A stretch of 64,000 nucleotides of DNA, taken from assembly GCF_003014595.1 (NCBI RefSeq), contig NZ_PYGK01000020.1, positions 85,626 to 149,625 on the forward strand. The letters run 5' to 3'. The translations under genes and the position numbers were made by a program. The DNA comes from Chitinophaga ginsengisoli (GTDB lineage Bacteria > Bacteroidota > Bacteroidia > Chitinophagales > Chitinophagaceae). Within the stretch, counting starts at the first letter, position 1; every line of letters starts with the position of its first letter. Shown in pieces: positions 8,737-18,467 of this stretch. The notes beneath the pieces are model-generated. The model did no database searches. It had not been told where the DNA came from and saw only the letters and a program-made list of their open reading frames with translations.

Positions 8737-11700
8737 TTATTTCGTCACTTCCACCCACTTGCCCGGCAGGAAGGCGTGTATGGTGTTATCATACATCGCT
8801 TCGCAGGATACGGCTGGCAGATAATAACGGCCGAGGTAGGCCGCATTCAGCAGCACGTTGTAGGTGCGTGTTTTGTTTTCTTCAATATTGAAGTACGTGT
8901 ATACCCTGTCATCACGGATATCCTTGTAGGTATATGGTGATGAACGGAAGGTGCTGTCATTGTCCATCAGACGGGTATTGATGATCTCCCATCCGCTAGG
9001 GAATACCTCTGTCAATGCCATCTGCTCATAATAACCGCGTTTACCCGGGTTACGGATGGTGACAGTAGCCAGGAAGTCTGCTCCCTGGCGCAGCGATGCC
9101 GGATCAAGGACTTTACCATCGCGGGTGCTGTATTTCACCTGGATATCCAATACATCAGGATTGTTAGGCACATTTGGTTCCTGACCCGCATCCGGACGGC
9201 CCTGGAGAATGAGGCGGGTATACAGTACATTCTGTCCCTTGTTCTGGATGCTTACGCTACCATCTGCCATGCTGGCGAAGCTGACAGGTACCTGTGCTAC
9301 ATAAGAACTACCGTTGACAGTATTGCTGGCGCCATTCAGTGTATAACTGAAGGTCATCTTATTGCCGCTGCTGTTCACACCACAATATTTGGCAACAGCA
9401 ATCAGCGCATAAGCGGTGGTCTGCGTACTGTACCAGCTATCCTGTGCGAGGTTAGACGCTATCTGTTTCAGCAGCTCATTGGCACGTGCACGCTGTCCCA
9501 GGATGGTGAGCGTTTCCAGTATCATGGCTTTATCGCGCAGGTCGGAACCGAAGGTGCCGCCCAGTTGATTGTATGGCTTCACTTCTGTAGGCAATGTCCT
9601 TACCAGGGTATTGGCCAGTTCCGGCTGACCAGCCAGTTTATAGGCTGCTGCCAGTCTCCATTTCGCTTCGTTAGACAGGTACTTGAATTCTTTCAGACGG
9701 TTCATTGCACCTAGTTCCGGTACTTTAGCCAATGCCAGCAAGTACAGACGATAAGCCTGTGTCAGGTCGCCACCATAGAAGTTGGTAGTAGAAGGCGCCC
9801 ATGAACCAGCCTTGTTGCGCTGGTATTTCTTCCACTGGTCCAGCATACCGGCAGGCAGTTCATAACCTTTCGCCTGTGCTTCCACCAGGAAGTGACCGGC
9901 ATAGTTGGTACCCCACTCGTCTGACTGTCCTTCACCCGGCCAGTAGCTCATACCTCCATCAGAAGTCTGGAAGCCTTTCAGGCGGTTGATACCTGCTTTG
10001 ATATTACGGTCAACATTTGCCAGTTCACTTTGCTTCAGGTCCATCAGCTGGTTCAATGCCAGTTGAGGGAATACGCTGGAAGTGGTTTGTTCCACACATC
10101 CATGCGGATACTGGATCAGGTAGTTCAGGCGTTTCGCCAGGTTCAATGCCGGAATGGTGGATACTTCCAGTACGCCGGTGTTGGTGCCGGCCATACCCGC
10201 AGCTTTATAGGTAGTGCTCCAGCTCTGACCTGCCTGCAGGGTTGTTTCCTGTATAGTAGTAATGACCGGGTTCGGGTTACGTATTTCCAATTCGGTTTCG
10301 TCTTCTGCTTTTGCAGCACCGCTGGTAGCAGTTACTTTCACTTTAGCGATACCTACCTGTGGTCTTACACGTACATCAAAATAAACGATCTGTTCACCTG
10401 GCTGAGCGAAGGTAACCGTCTTGGTACGCTCGCCTACTACTTCCAGCAGCGCGCTGGTAGCCAGCGTTACTTTTGCAGAACGGATATTGTTTTCCAGTCC
10501 GAAAACAGTTACCGGTAACTGGATCGTTTCTGAAGGTCCCAGTACACGTGGCAGTGTCGTCAGCAGCATGAGCGGTTTCTTCACAGCCACTACTTTTTCA
10601 GCAGCACCGTAAGCACCATCCTGACCTGCTACTACCATTGCTTTCACAGAACCGACATATGGAGGCAGTTTGAAGTTATGGGTTTGTTTGCCACCTTTCA
10701 GTGTGAATGGCCCCATGTATATCACAACAGGTTTGAAGCGGTTGGCTTTCGCATTACCTGCATTTTTATTCAGTCCTTCGTCACCACCAATGCTCAGGAT
10801 GCGTTCTAAGTCGCCACCCCATGCACCGATCACGTAATCGAACAGGTCCCATGTTTTCACACCCAGCGCTTCACGTGCATAGAAGGCACTGTGCGGATCT
10901 GGTGTTTTGAAACGGGTCAGGTCCAGCAAGCCTTCATCCACCAGTGCGATGGTATAGGTCATGGCCTTTCCTTTAGCTTCAGATACGGTGATGCTGGCAT
11001 TTTGCTCAGGCTCCAGTTTGTCAGGCATGGTGATCACCGGCTGTAATATGGTATTCGCATCATTGATAGTGATCGGGATCACGCCATACATACGGATCGG
11101 CAGGTCGTTCTTGGTGTTGGCATGTTTCTGTAGCAGGCTGACGTTCACATAAATGTTAGGCGCCATTTCTTTCTCTGCCTTGAACTTGTAAACGGTCTGG
11201 CTTTTCTGTGTCTCGATCCAGAAGGTTTTCAACACCTTGCTGCCAGATTCTATGCTGACCAGTCCGCGGCCGCCTTCGCTGCTCGGAATAGTGAGGGTGA
11301 TATCTTCGCCTACATTGTAGTCGCTTTTATCTGATGTAAACACCAGCATAGATGCTTCGGATGGATTCTCTTTCTGCACCCTTTCAGCCCATCCCGGCCA
11401 GTCGATATATACTGCCTGACCGCTGGTATGACCGCTTTTCAGGTCTTTTACACGTACGAGGTAACGGCCCCAGTCAGGAGAGTTGATCTGGAGGTTCCAG
11501 GTACCTTTACCGCCGTGCAGCGTCATTGTTTCTTTCTTCAGGAGCTGGTTGTAGCTATCCTGTGTGAAGTTGCTGAACTCATCTTCACTGTTCTCATCCC
11601 ACCACCAGCGCCAGCGGATCTTGTACAGTTCTACCTGTACTTCCTGGTTACCGCTGAGGAGGTTACCATTTTCATCTACGTTCACGATGCTGACAGGATG

Positions 11701-14331
11701 TGCTTTGTCGGTCAGCAGCATACCTGTCATACGGTCGCCTTCCGGCATTTTGATACCGGTATAAGACGCGAACGGATTGTATGGCATGGAGAAGTGGTCG
11801 ATACTGAAATCGCCACCTGGCTCAAATACTTTGATCTCGAAGCTGGCTTTCAGCTGACCGGGCGCCAGTTTTCCGAGTGGCAGGTCCACCTTTACAGGTG
11901 CAGTGCCGCTCTCACCCAGGCTGCTTTCAAAAATGGTCTTGCTTTCCGCTTCAAAGTGTGTGATAGGGTCATCGAAATGATAATCCTTGAAGTTCTTAAA
12001 GCTGGTAGCCTGCTGTGTCAGGGATACGTCCACTTTCGCCTTCAGGTTCTGTGCAGCAGCGCCGAATAACCAGCGTGCATTCAATGTACCTTCAGTCGGA
12101 GAAGTCTTTGAGAGGGTCGTATTCTTACCAAAGTTGAGATCTATTTTCAGCCTGTTGGGCTTAACAGTTTCTATGCGGAGGTTCTTGGTGAATACGGCAC
12201 CACCTACTTTTACTTTCGCTGTCCAGCTACCGGTTAGATCATCCGGAGAGGTAGCGGTAGTGAAGCGGTAGAAGCCGTTCACAGACTGCAGCCCGTTCAG
12301 CTGTCTGTATAACTGTCCTTTAGGATTGTACAGTTCCAGTGTTACCGGGTGATTAGGTGGCAGTTTCTGTTCTTTATCTTCCAGGATGAAGGTCAGGAAC
12401 AGGGTATCGCCTGGGCGCCATACGCCACGTTCACCATACAGGAAGCCTTTGATACCGCTCTGTACTTCTTCACCTTTCACATCAAAACGGCCTAGTGGCA
12501 GAGAGTTTCCATCATCCAGTTTCAGGTAACCTCTTTCATCATCTTTTTTGGCGACGAGGAGATAAGGCTTACGTTTCAGATCGAAAGTAGCGAGACCGTC
12601 ACCATCACTCTTGGTTTTGAAGATGACCTGGTTCTGATAGTCGAGTAGTTCCAGTTCCACCCCGATCATTGGTTTGGTATCGCGGATATCTGTTACGGCA
12701 ATCAGCATGCTGTTGTCATTTCCTCTTTTGGCAGTAAGGCCGATATTGGAGGAGAAGACGTTGCGGGAAGCCCATTTGTCTTTATTGTAGTAGGAGTTGG
12801 AGCAAGGATCATCGCGCTCATCCCAGGAATAACCAAATGGATAATAGTTGTCGTAGCGACGCCAGAAATCGTCGTCTTCATCCACTTTTTCGTTATCGTA
12901 ATAACCACTATAATATTCTTCATCGCTTTCAGCTTCGCGGCTGGTACCATCTTCAGTTTGCGCGGCAGAACATCCGAGGAGGGAGTAGGATTTCCGGAAA
13001 CCTATGGTCACACGGTAGATAGCTCCTGGTTCTGTACGCAGCAGTTTCTCCATATCGAGGTAGAAGCGGTTACGCTTGTGGAGGTTGAGTGACTTATCAG
13101 CATCCAGGCGGATGGTCTTTTCCACTACCGGACGTCCAACACGGCGTAATTCCGCGCTACCGTCCAGGCTATTCTGCTGTAAATATTGCGGGATATTGTT
13201 CTCGTAGATTTTGATGATGGTAACGTCTACCGCACTGAGGTTCACTGCTTCGAAAGGCATTACCAGTTTATTGCTTTCCGGTAGTATCACTCCTTTGCCG
13301 GGGATGGACACGGAAGGCTGGGTATTTTCAAAGACGATATTGGCAGAGAAGCTCTGTTCCAGTTTGCTATCGGCCACATTCAGGATACCTTCATTCACTA
13401 CGACGTTATAGTCGCCTTCCAGTCTTTTAGGAGCGAACACTTTCACCTCGCTACCATCAATGGAGAAGCGGAGATCGCTCACACCGCTCACACCGATAAG
13501 ACCATCCAGTGTCTGTGCAACGCTCACAGGGTCGGAGAACTGTACGAGTATGTATTGTTCTGTTTCGGCCACTGCGCGTACGTCCAGCACTTTGAAGTCG
13601 GAGATGGCGGGTACTTCTATTGTCTTTTTGCCGGAGAGGTCCACGTTCAGTGGTTTACCGTCCCAGTTCAGTTCCAGTTTACGGGAGCCACCACCTTTAT
13701 CTGCACGTACCAGGTTCTCGATGGTGAAAGTGGATACTTTATCGGCCGCATTATGCTGCCAGGTAATAGCTACTTTTTTACCCTCATAGGTCGCATTTAC
13801 CACCTTTTCGATCTTTTGTGGATCTTCGGTATCGGCAGTGCTGATAGCACCGGAGAAGGTCATTTTATTCAGGACGTTGCTGCCTGCCGCTTTCAGGCCA
13901 TATTCTTCTATGGCATAAGAAGGCTTGATGACGAGGAATTCGAAGTCGAATTCCTTCAGGTCTTTTTCCACCTTCATGACCTTACCCAGCTTGAAGGTAG
14001 CCTTGTAGTTCTTGCCGGGTTCGAGATTGGCATCGGGCCTGAACTCGACCGTAGTGGCATCTACCCAATAAGCCTTTCCTTTGATGTTGGGGCTGAAATC
14101 GAAGAGTTCCTCTTCCACAGGTTCATTCTGCGTATGAGTAACATTCACATTGCTGGTCAGTTGTACCCGGATTGTACTTTGCCTCGAAATAACCCCGGCA
14201 GTATAGGCTTCAATGTATTTGGCCAGGGCAGGGTTCATGACTGTTTTTGTGTTTTTACAGGCTGTAATGCAAGTAATGAGTAGGCATACAGCGAAGGCGG
14301 AGACGACCGCCAAACGTTTTTTGGGACCCAT
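8737..14331 (-). CDS. Bacterial alpha-2-macroglobulin lipoprotein (YfhM-like)
   Basis: 1864 residues. A lipoprotein signal with lipobox ITAC (Cys25) precedes a long series of beta-sandwich MG domains. The bait and A2M core region is around residues 1150-1300 and the thioester domain holds YPHGCVEQTT, with CVEQ at residues 1412-1415. The alpha/alpha toroid (GGMSYWPGEGQSDEWGTNYA) and the receptor-binding-like C-terminal domain follow. The intact Cys and Gln mean the protein can form an internal thioester and covalently trap proteases, as in E. coli ECAM. It is longer than the roughly 1650 residues of ECAM; an acidic Asp/Glu/Tyr-rich stretch near residues 465-500 is part of the excess. Genetic linkage to pbpC supports a joint periplasmic defence and repair role. 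Confidence 0.94.
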   Translation of the reverse strand: MGPKKRLAVVSAFAVCLLITCITACKNTKTVMNPALAKYIEAYTAGVISRQSTIRVQLTSNVNVTHTQNEPVEEELFDFSPNIKGKAYWVDATTVEFRPDANLEPGKNYKATFKLGKVMKVEKDLKEFDFEFLVIKPSYAIEEYGLKAAGSNVLNKMTFSGAISTADTEDPQKIEKVVNATYEGKKVAITWQHNAADKVSTFTIENLVRADKGGGSRKLELNWDGKPLNVDLSGKKTIEVPAISDFKVLDVRAVAETEQYILVQFSDPVSVAQTLDGLIGVSGVSDLRFSIDGSEVKVFAPKRLEGDYNVVVNEGILNVADSKLEQSFSANIVFENTQPSVSIPGKGVILPESNKLVMPFEAVNLSAVDVTIIKIYENNIPQYLQQNSLDGSAELRRVGRPVVEKTIRLDADKSLNLHKRNRFYLDMEKLLRTEPGAIYRVTIGFRKSYSLLGCSAAQTEDGTSREAESDEEYYSGYYDNEKVDEDDDFWRRYDNYYPFGYSWDERDDPCSNSYYNKDKWASRNVFSSNIGLTAKRGNDNSMLIAVTDIRDTKPMIGVELELLDYQNQVIFKTKSDGDGLATFDLKRKPYLLVAKKDDERGYLKLDDGNSLPLGRFDVKGEEVQSGIKGFLYGERGVWRPGDTLFLTFILEDKEQKLPPNHPVTLELYNPKGQLYRQLNGLQSVNGFYRFTTATSPDDLTGSWTAKVKVGGAVFTKNLRIETVKPNRLKIDLNFGKNTTLSKTSPTEGTLNARWLFGAAAQNLKAKVDVSLTQQATSFKNFKDYHFDDPITHFEAESKTIFESSLGESGTAPVKVDLPLGKLAPGQLKASFEIKVFEPGGDFSIDHFSMPYNPFASYTGIKMPEGDRMTGMLLTDKAHPVSIVNVDENGNLLSGNQEVQVELYKIRWRWWWDENSEDEFSNFTQDSYNQLLKKETMTLHGGKGTWNLQINSPDWGRYLVRVKDLKSGHTSGQAVYIDWPGWAERVQKENPSEASMLVFTSDKSDYNVGEDITLTIPSSEGGRGLVSIESGSKVLKTFWIETQKSQTVYKFKAEKEMAPNIYVNVSLLQKHANTKNDLPIRMYGVIPITINDANTILQPVITMPDKLEPEQNASITVSEAKGKAMTYTIALVDEGLLDLTRFKTPDPHSAFYAREALGVKTWDLFDYVIGAWGGDLERILSIGGDEGLNKNAGNAKANRFKPVVIYMGPFTLKGGKQTHNFKLPPYVGSVKAMVVAGQDGAYGAAEKVVAVKKPLMLLTTLPRVLGPSETIQLPVTVFGLENNIRSAKVTLATSALLEVVGERTKTVTFAQPGEQIVYFDVRVRPQVGIAKVKVTATSGAAKAEDETELEIRNPNPVITTIQETTLQAGQSWSTTYKAAGMAGTNTGVLEVSTIPALNLAKRLNYLIQYPHGCVEQTTSSVFPQLALNQLMDLKQSELANVDRNIKAGINRLKGFQTSDGGMSYWPGEGQSDEWGTNYAGHFLVEAQAKGYELPAGMLDQWKKYQRNKAGSWAPSTTNFYGGDLTQAYRLYLLALAKVPELGAMNRLKEFKYLSNEAKWRLAAAYKLAGQPELANTLVRTLPTEVKPYNQLGGTFGSDLRDKAMILETLTILGQRARANELLKQIASNLAQDSWYSTQTTAYALIAVAKYCGVNSSGNKMTFSYTLNGASNTVNGSSYVAQVPVSFASMADGSVSIQNKGQNVLYTRLILQGRPDAGQEPNVPNNPDVLDIQVKYSTRDGKVLDPASLRQGADFLATVTIRNPGKRGYYEQMALTEVFPSGWEIINTRLMDNDSTFRSSPYTYKDIRDDRVYTYFNIEENKTRTYNVLLNAAYLGRYYLPAVSCEAMYDNTIHAFLPGKWVEVTK

Positions 14332-14385
14332 GAGGTTTAAATGCTGTTTAAGATATAAAGGTAAACTAAATGTATTATTATTTAA

Positions 14386-15882
14386 TTATATGGATCTTCC
14401 CCTCTCCAGTTTTAGTACATTGGTTACTGCTGCCGGGATCTCTTCCTGGTAGTGCGTAACGAATATAAGGGTCAGATCCATCACACCACATAGGATATCG
14501 ATAACATGTTTGAAGTGATCCTTCTGTTGCTGGTCCAATCCCTGGCAGGGTTCGTCGAAAATGAGTAATGGGGGTTCTTTTACCAGGGCGCGGGCCAGGA
14601 GGGTTAGTCGCTGTACACTTTCGGGAACTCCTTTAAAAGCCTGGTTTGCATATGTTGCAATGTCCAGTATATCCATCCACGCAGCGGCGTGTTCCTGTTG
14701 TTCGGCAGTGCCCTGGCGGTTGCTGCCGATGATATCAAAGAATCCTGATACGACCACCTGCAGGCAATTACTGCCAGCCTGGAAGTATTGGTGCAATTCG
14801 GGTGATACAAAGCCTATCTTCTTTTTAATATCCCAGATGCTTTCTCCGCTGCCTCTCTTCCTGTCAAACAGATACAATTCCTGTGCGTAGGCCTGCGGAT
14901 TATCGCCATTGATCAGGCTTAACAAGGTCGATTTCCCTGCACCGTTATGACCGAGTAAAGCCCATTTTTCATTCGGCTTTACTATCCAGTTAACATCGTC
15001 GAGGATCAAATGTTCGCCATACTGCACTTTTATGTGCTCCATCCTGATGATGGTGTCATATGGCGATGGCGTGTTTTTCACAATCGCCCTGATCTTTTCC
15101 TCATCTACCTGCCAACCCTGGGCCGTAGCCGCCTGGGGTATCTTCCCGTATTCTTCCCGTGTGTACTTTCCTGTTATACGGCCTTCGTCCAGCGTCAGCA
15201 CATGGGTAATATTTTCCGGTATTTCCGTAGGGGAAGTGACCAGCAATACGGTTGTACCTCCAGCAATGATCCTGTTCACCATATCACTGAAATGCTTTCT
15301 TGTCTGAACGTCCAGACCACTGAAAGGATTGTCCAACATCAGCAATACCGGCTGTTTTAACAATGATTTGGCAATCATCACACGGCGGGTTTCTCCATTG
15401 GAGAGCTTGATCAGCTCCTTATCCATCAATGCCGGGATCTTCAGCGGTTCCAGGATGGGCGTTTGTTCGGGTGTACCGCCAGATTCTCCGTAGAGGTATT
15501 CCCGTACGGTAGGCGCATCCGAAGAGTCCATACTGTTGAACCGCTGCTGGTAGTAGAAATCGGTCGTAGTATTGGAGCGGTTCCTGAAGGTATGATGGTG
15601 TCCCACCAACGCCTGCAGGTCCCTGTAGCTGAAGTATGGGTCGGTGATGGTATGTTCCCGGCGGTAGGTTTCACTGAAATGATGATGGATACTGCCATTG
15701 ATCACGTTGAACTTACCCGCTATCGTGTTGAGGAGGGCGGATTTACCGGAGCCACTGGGGCCGGTGATCGCCCATTGTTCTCCTGCATTGATATGCCAGT
15801 CCAGACCGGTGAAGAGGGTTTTATCCAGGTAACGAACAGTGATGTGTTCAAGCGATAGGAATGGAATGGCATGGGTACTCAT
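14386..15882 (-). CDS. Double ATP-binding cassette protein, ModF/PhrA-like
   Basis: 498 residues with two fused ABC domains and no membrane segment. Domain 1 (about 5-255) has Walker A GPSGSGKSALL, signature LSNGETRRV and Walker B VLLMLDNPFSGLD. Domain 2 (about 275-495) has Walker A GHNGAGKSTLL and Walker B LLIFDEPCQGLD, but where LSGGQ is expected it reads PESVQRLTLLARAL, a degenerate signature. Such proteins are annotated as ModF or photorepair PhrA homologues; the substrate is unknown and no permease gene is adjacent. The upstream side faces the palindromic repeat array. Confidence 0.8.
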   Translation of the reverse strand: MSTHAIPFLSLEHITVRYLDKTLFTGLDWHINAGEQWAITGPSGSGKSALLNTIAGKFNVINGSIHHHFSETYRREHTITDPYFSYRDLQALVGHHHTFRNRSNTTTDFYYQQRFNSMDSSDAPTVREYLYGESGGTPEQTPILEPLKIPALMDKELIKLSNGETRRVMIAKSLLKQPVLLMLDNPFSGLDVQTRKHFSDMVNRIIAGGTTVLLVTSPTEIPENITHVLTLDEGRITGKYTREEYGKIPQAATAQGWQVDEEKIRAIVKNTPSPYDTIIRMEHIKVQYGEHLILDDVNWIVKPNEKWALLGHNGAGKSTLLSLINGDNPQAYAQELYLFDRKRGSGESIWDIKKKIGFVSPELHQYFQAGSNCLQVVVSGFFDIIGSNRQGTAEQQEHAAAWMDILDIATYANQAFKGVPESVQRLTLLARALVKEPPLLIFDEPCQGLDQQQKDHFKHVIDILCGVMDLTLIFVTHYQEEIPAAVTNVLKLERGRSI

Positions 15883-15920
15883 GATGTTGTTGTTTCTCGA
15901 AATTCGGGGCTAAATTATTA

Positions 15921-16486
15921 TTTTATCCCGGGGTTTTCAACCCCGCGTTACAAACAACGGGACCCCTCCCGCATCCCCGGGGTTTTCACCCCCGTATCCC
16001 CGGGGTTACAACCCCGTATCCCCGGGGTTTTCAACCCCGCGCTACAAACAATGGGACCCCTATGGGGTCCTATTGTGTTTTGTTGGCATTCCGCATCCAC
16101 CGGGGTTTTCACCCCCGTATCCCCGGGGTTTACAACCCCGCGCTACAAACAACGGGCCCCCTATGGGGTCCTATTGTGTTTTGTTGGCATCCCGCATCCC
16201 CCGGGGTTGTAAACCCCGTATCCCCGGGGTTTTCAACCCCGCGCTACAAACAATGGGACCCCTATGGGGTCCTATTGTGTTTTGTTGGCATTCCGCGTCC
16301 CCGGGGGGTACAACCCCGTATCCCCGGGGTTTTCAACCCCGCGCTACAAACAACGGGACCCCTATGGGGTCCTATTGTGTTTTGTTGGCATTCCGCATCC
16401 CCGGGTTTACAACCCCGTATCCCCGGGGTTTTCAACCCCGCGCTACAAACAACGGGACTCCTGCGGAGTCCTATTGTGTTTTGTTA
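15921..16486. repeat. Tandem array of about 100-bp GC-rich palindromic units
   Basis: Five near-complete units and one partial. The anchor GCGCTACAAAC starts at 16039, 16140, 16241, 16341 and 16440 (spacing 101, 101, 100, 99), with a diverged copy GCGTTACAAAC at 15945. Each unit has two hairpins. One is CGGGGTT, short loop, AACCCCG, sometimes in two variants per unit. The other is GGACCCC, TAT, GGGGTCC, always followed by TATTGTGTTTTGTT. The first copy lacks about 32 bases from the middle of the second hairpin to GGCATTCC. The last copy has GGACTCC, TGC, GGAGTCC, a change in both arms that keeps pairing. The array fills the gap between two divergent genes. Confidence 0.92.
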
Positions 16487-16554
16487 ATTACATTTGTGAA
16501 CACGCGATTTTTGATAGAGGAGGGTAGGCTGTCAAATCAATAAACAACAATCTT

Positions 16555-17010
16555 ATGATACACTGGATTACCAAGACATTTGAAGCGTTAACCACGCAGG
16601 AGTTGTATGCCGTATTACGCCTCAGAAGTGAGGTGTTTGTGGTCGAGCAGAATTGCGTTTTCCAGGACATGGATAATGCCGACCAGCTGGCTGTGCATAT
16701 CATGGGATTCGATGATGAACTGGACAATGAGTTGGTAGCCTATACCCGTGTATTTGGTCCGGGTATCAAGTTTGACATGTGTTCTATTGGACGGGTGGTA
16801 ACATCTCCACGCGCCAGAAGGTCCGGTTTTGGCAAAAAGCTGATGGAACATTCTATCGCTGTTGTGGAAGAACGGTTTGGCAAGGTACCTATTAAAATAG
16901 GTGCACAGCAATACCTGGAGAAGTTCTACGCTTCTTTAGGCTTCAAACAAAGCAGCGAGATGTACCTGGAAGATAACATCCCGCATATTGAGATGATCAG
17001 GGAAGTTTAG
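16555..17010 (+). CDS. elaA: GNAT family N-acetyltransferase, ElaA-like
   Basis: 151 residues matching the ElaA branch of GNAT. The N-terminal LYAVLRLRSEVFVVEQNCVF is the family hallmark. The acetyl-CoA loop region is IGRVVTSPRARRSGFGKKLM (about residues 78-97, R-x-x-G-x-G/K type), and the C-terminal YLEKFYASLGFKQ is also conserved. It should transfer an acetyl group from acetyl-CoA to an unknown small amine. Its stop codon overlaps that of the convergent DUF6048 gene. Confidence 0.88.
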   Translation: MIHWITKTFEALTTQELYAVLRLRSEVFVVEQNCVFQDMDNADQLAVHIMGFDDELDNELVAYTRVFGPGIKFDMCSIGRVVTSPRARRSGFGKKLMEHSIAVVEERFGKVPIKIGAQQYLEKFYASLGFKQSSEMYLEDNIPHIEMIREV

Positions 17011-17900
17011 TCCTTCTTCTTTTTAGGCTCCCTGGATTCGCGGATCTTTAATTTGTACAGCGGCAGGTAATAAGATACCGTGTAAGTCAGATCGAACTGC
17101 GAACTCTTAGAGCCGCTGCCAAAGCCCGGAATGACAATAGGGTCAAAACCTTCGGCGGCATTGTTGCTGAGCATGATCTTTTCACGTACTGCCCATCCCA
17201 GGAAGAAGTTCGGCAATGCTTCCACACGCATACCGAATGTCAGCTCGATCCAGTGGGCGGTCATGTTTGTTTTAGGGAATGAGCCGGGTGTTACGGATTG
17301 CCAGTATTTATTGTGGATGTTGAAGGCAGGCACTTCGTAAGTATTACGGGCAAAGCCATAATGGATACCGCCGTATACCATATTCTTTTCAGAAGGATCT
17401 TTCTTTTTCAGGAAATCATAATCTACACCGACGGTGGCATATGCGCCACTACCTTTATAGGTATAGCTGGTGTCGCTGTGAGAGGTACGGTTATAACCGA
17501 GCTCGAAGGCGCCATAGAGCTTTTTATTGATACGTGCGTCTGCCTGTACGGCTACATCAGTTCTGTAGGGCTGGAAGAAGTGCAGGGCAAAACGGCTGAT
17601 ATCTATACCCAGACGGAGGCCGCCGGGAACGTAATAGATGGAATCCGGTTTCTTTGCCGGAACAGGAGTTGCCGGCGGACGTTGCGCTGTTTTATGTCCG
17701 GAGGTGTCCACTGCCTTCTTTAAGGGAGCAGCTTTTAAGGGAGCAGCTGTTGCCGGACGTTGCGCGGGCTTGGGAGCAGAGGTATCAACAGCCGTCTTTT
17801 TGATACTGGTATCTCCCGCAGGTTTTACCTGAGCCTGAGCAGCTTGTGTGAGCAGGCCGGCCAGACTAATAGATAAAGAATAAAGAAATGTGCGTATCAT
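17007..17900 (-). CDS. DUF6048-like outer-membrane protein
   Basis: 297 residues. A signal peptide (cut near AQAQ) leads into a Pro/Ala/Lys/Thr linker with two copies of a DTS-x-x-K/PAQRP motif (about residues 30-85). A C-terminal domain of alternating aromatic strands then begins YYVPGGLRLGIDISRFALHFF. This resembles Bacteroidetes DUF6048 proteins, which look like small beta-barrels. The gene overlaps the end of the upstream DUF6452-like lipoprotein gene by 35 bases, so the two are translationally coupled. Function unknown. Confidence 0.75.
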   Translation of the reverse strand: MIRTFLYSLSISLAGLLTQAAQAQVKPAGDTSIKKTAVDTSAPKPAQRPATAAPLKAAPLKKAVDTSGHKTAQRPPATPVPAKKPDSIYYVPGGLRLGIDISRFALHFFQPYRTDVAVQADARINKKLYGAFELGYNRTSHSDTSYTYKGSGAYATVGVDYDFLKKKDPSEKNMVYGGIHYGFARNTYEVPAFNIHNKYWQSVTPGSFPKTNMTAHWIELTFGMRVEALPNFFLGWAVREKIMLSNNAAEGFDPIVIPGFGSGSKSSQFDLTYTVSYYLPLYKLKIRESREPKKKKD

Positions 17901-18342
17901 TCGTGCTGTTTACTTCCCTGTTATTAATATGTAAAGAGTCGATGGTGTGAAAAGTGGTGATCACCGTATCAATGGTGAAGAAAGTGGCAAATCCACATCC
18001 CGGCGACACAAAGTTCTTTTTCCTTTTATATCGGAAGGTCAGGGTGTCGGGTATCATGGTGGAATCCAGCTTCAGGTAAAACCTACTGCTGTCTGCCAGT
18101 GGATCTAATGACATAAACACGCTCGATCTTGGCTGTTTCCTGACGATAGAGTCTTTTCCCAGTGCAAACAGGGTCACCTTTGGCCAGATGGTATCTTTCA
18201 CTAAAAAGCCTTGCAATGTGTCCTTCTTAAAGTTCATGCCCAGAGAACTGATCAGGGTCTGGTCACAACTTTTGGTTTCATCTTCACAGGCCGCAAATAC
18301 TGACAAGAGTAGTATTGCTATAATCCCAGAAATGTATTTCAT
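17866..18342 (-). CDS. DUF6452-like lipoprotein
   Basis: 158 residues with a signal peptide ending in lipobox FAAC (Cys19), followed by EDETKSCDQ. The body is beta-rich with conserved-looking GLMNFKKD-type and YKRKKNFVSPGCGF segments. In other Bacteroidetes, DUF6452 and DUF6048 genes sit side by side as here, which supports both calls. A joint cell-envelope role is inferred; neither has a known biochemical function. Confidence 0.72.
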   Translation of the reverse strand: MKYISGIIAILLLSVFAACEDETKSCDQTLISSLGMNFKKDTLQGFLVKDTIWPKVTLFALGKDSIVRKQPRSSVFMSLDPLADSSRFYLKLDSTMIPDTLTFRYKRKKNFVSPGCGFATFFTIDTVITTFHTIDSLHINNREVNSTNDTHISLFFIY

Positions 18343-18376
18343 GCCTGCAAATTACGAGTTCCCTTTACAAGTTCCG

Positions 18377-18410
18377 CTTTCCGCAGGTGAAATTAATCAC
18401 CCGCGGAAAG
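18377..18410 (-). terminator. Hairpin after uvrA
   Basis: CTTTCCGCAGGTGA (18377-18390) against TCACCCGCGGAAAG (18397-18410), one mismatch, loop AATTAA. It lies between uvrA and the next minus-strand gene; no clear T-run follows. Confidence 0.5.
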
Positions 18411-18467
18411 GGAGTTATATCATATCTGCCTGAGAAGGCGGAAGTAATAAATATGGTAGGCCGGCTG

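Noticed and set aside
15921..16486. CRISPR array
   Set aside because: The units are about 100 bp and similar throughout, with no short repeats separated by unique spacers and no cas genes.
15871..16543. Several open frames running through the palindromic repeats with a repeated YCVLLAF-type product
   Set aside because: They arise because the repeat units lack stops in several frames; no start signal or protein-like composition.
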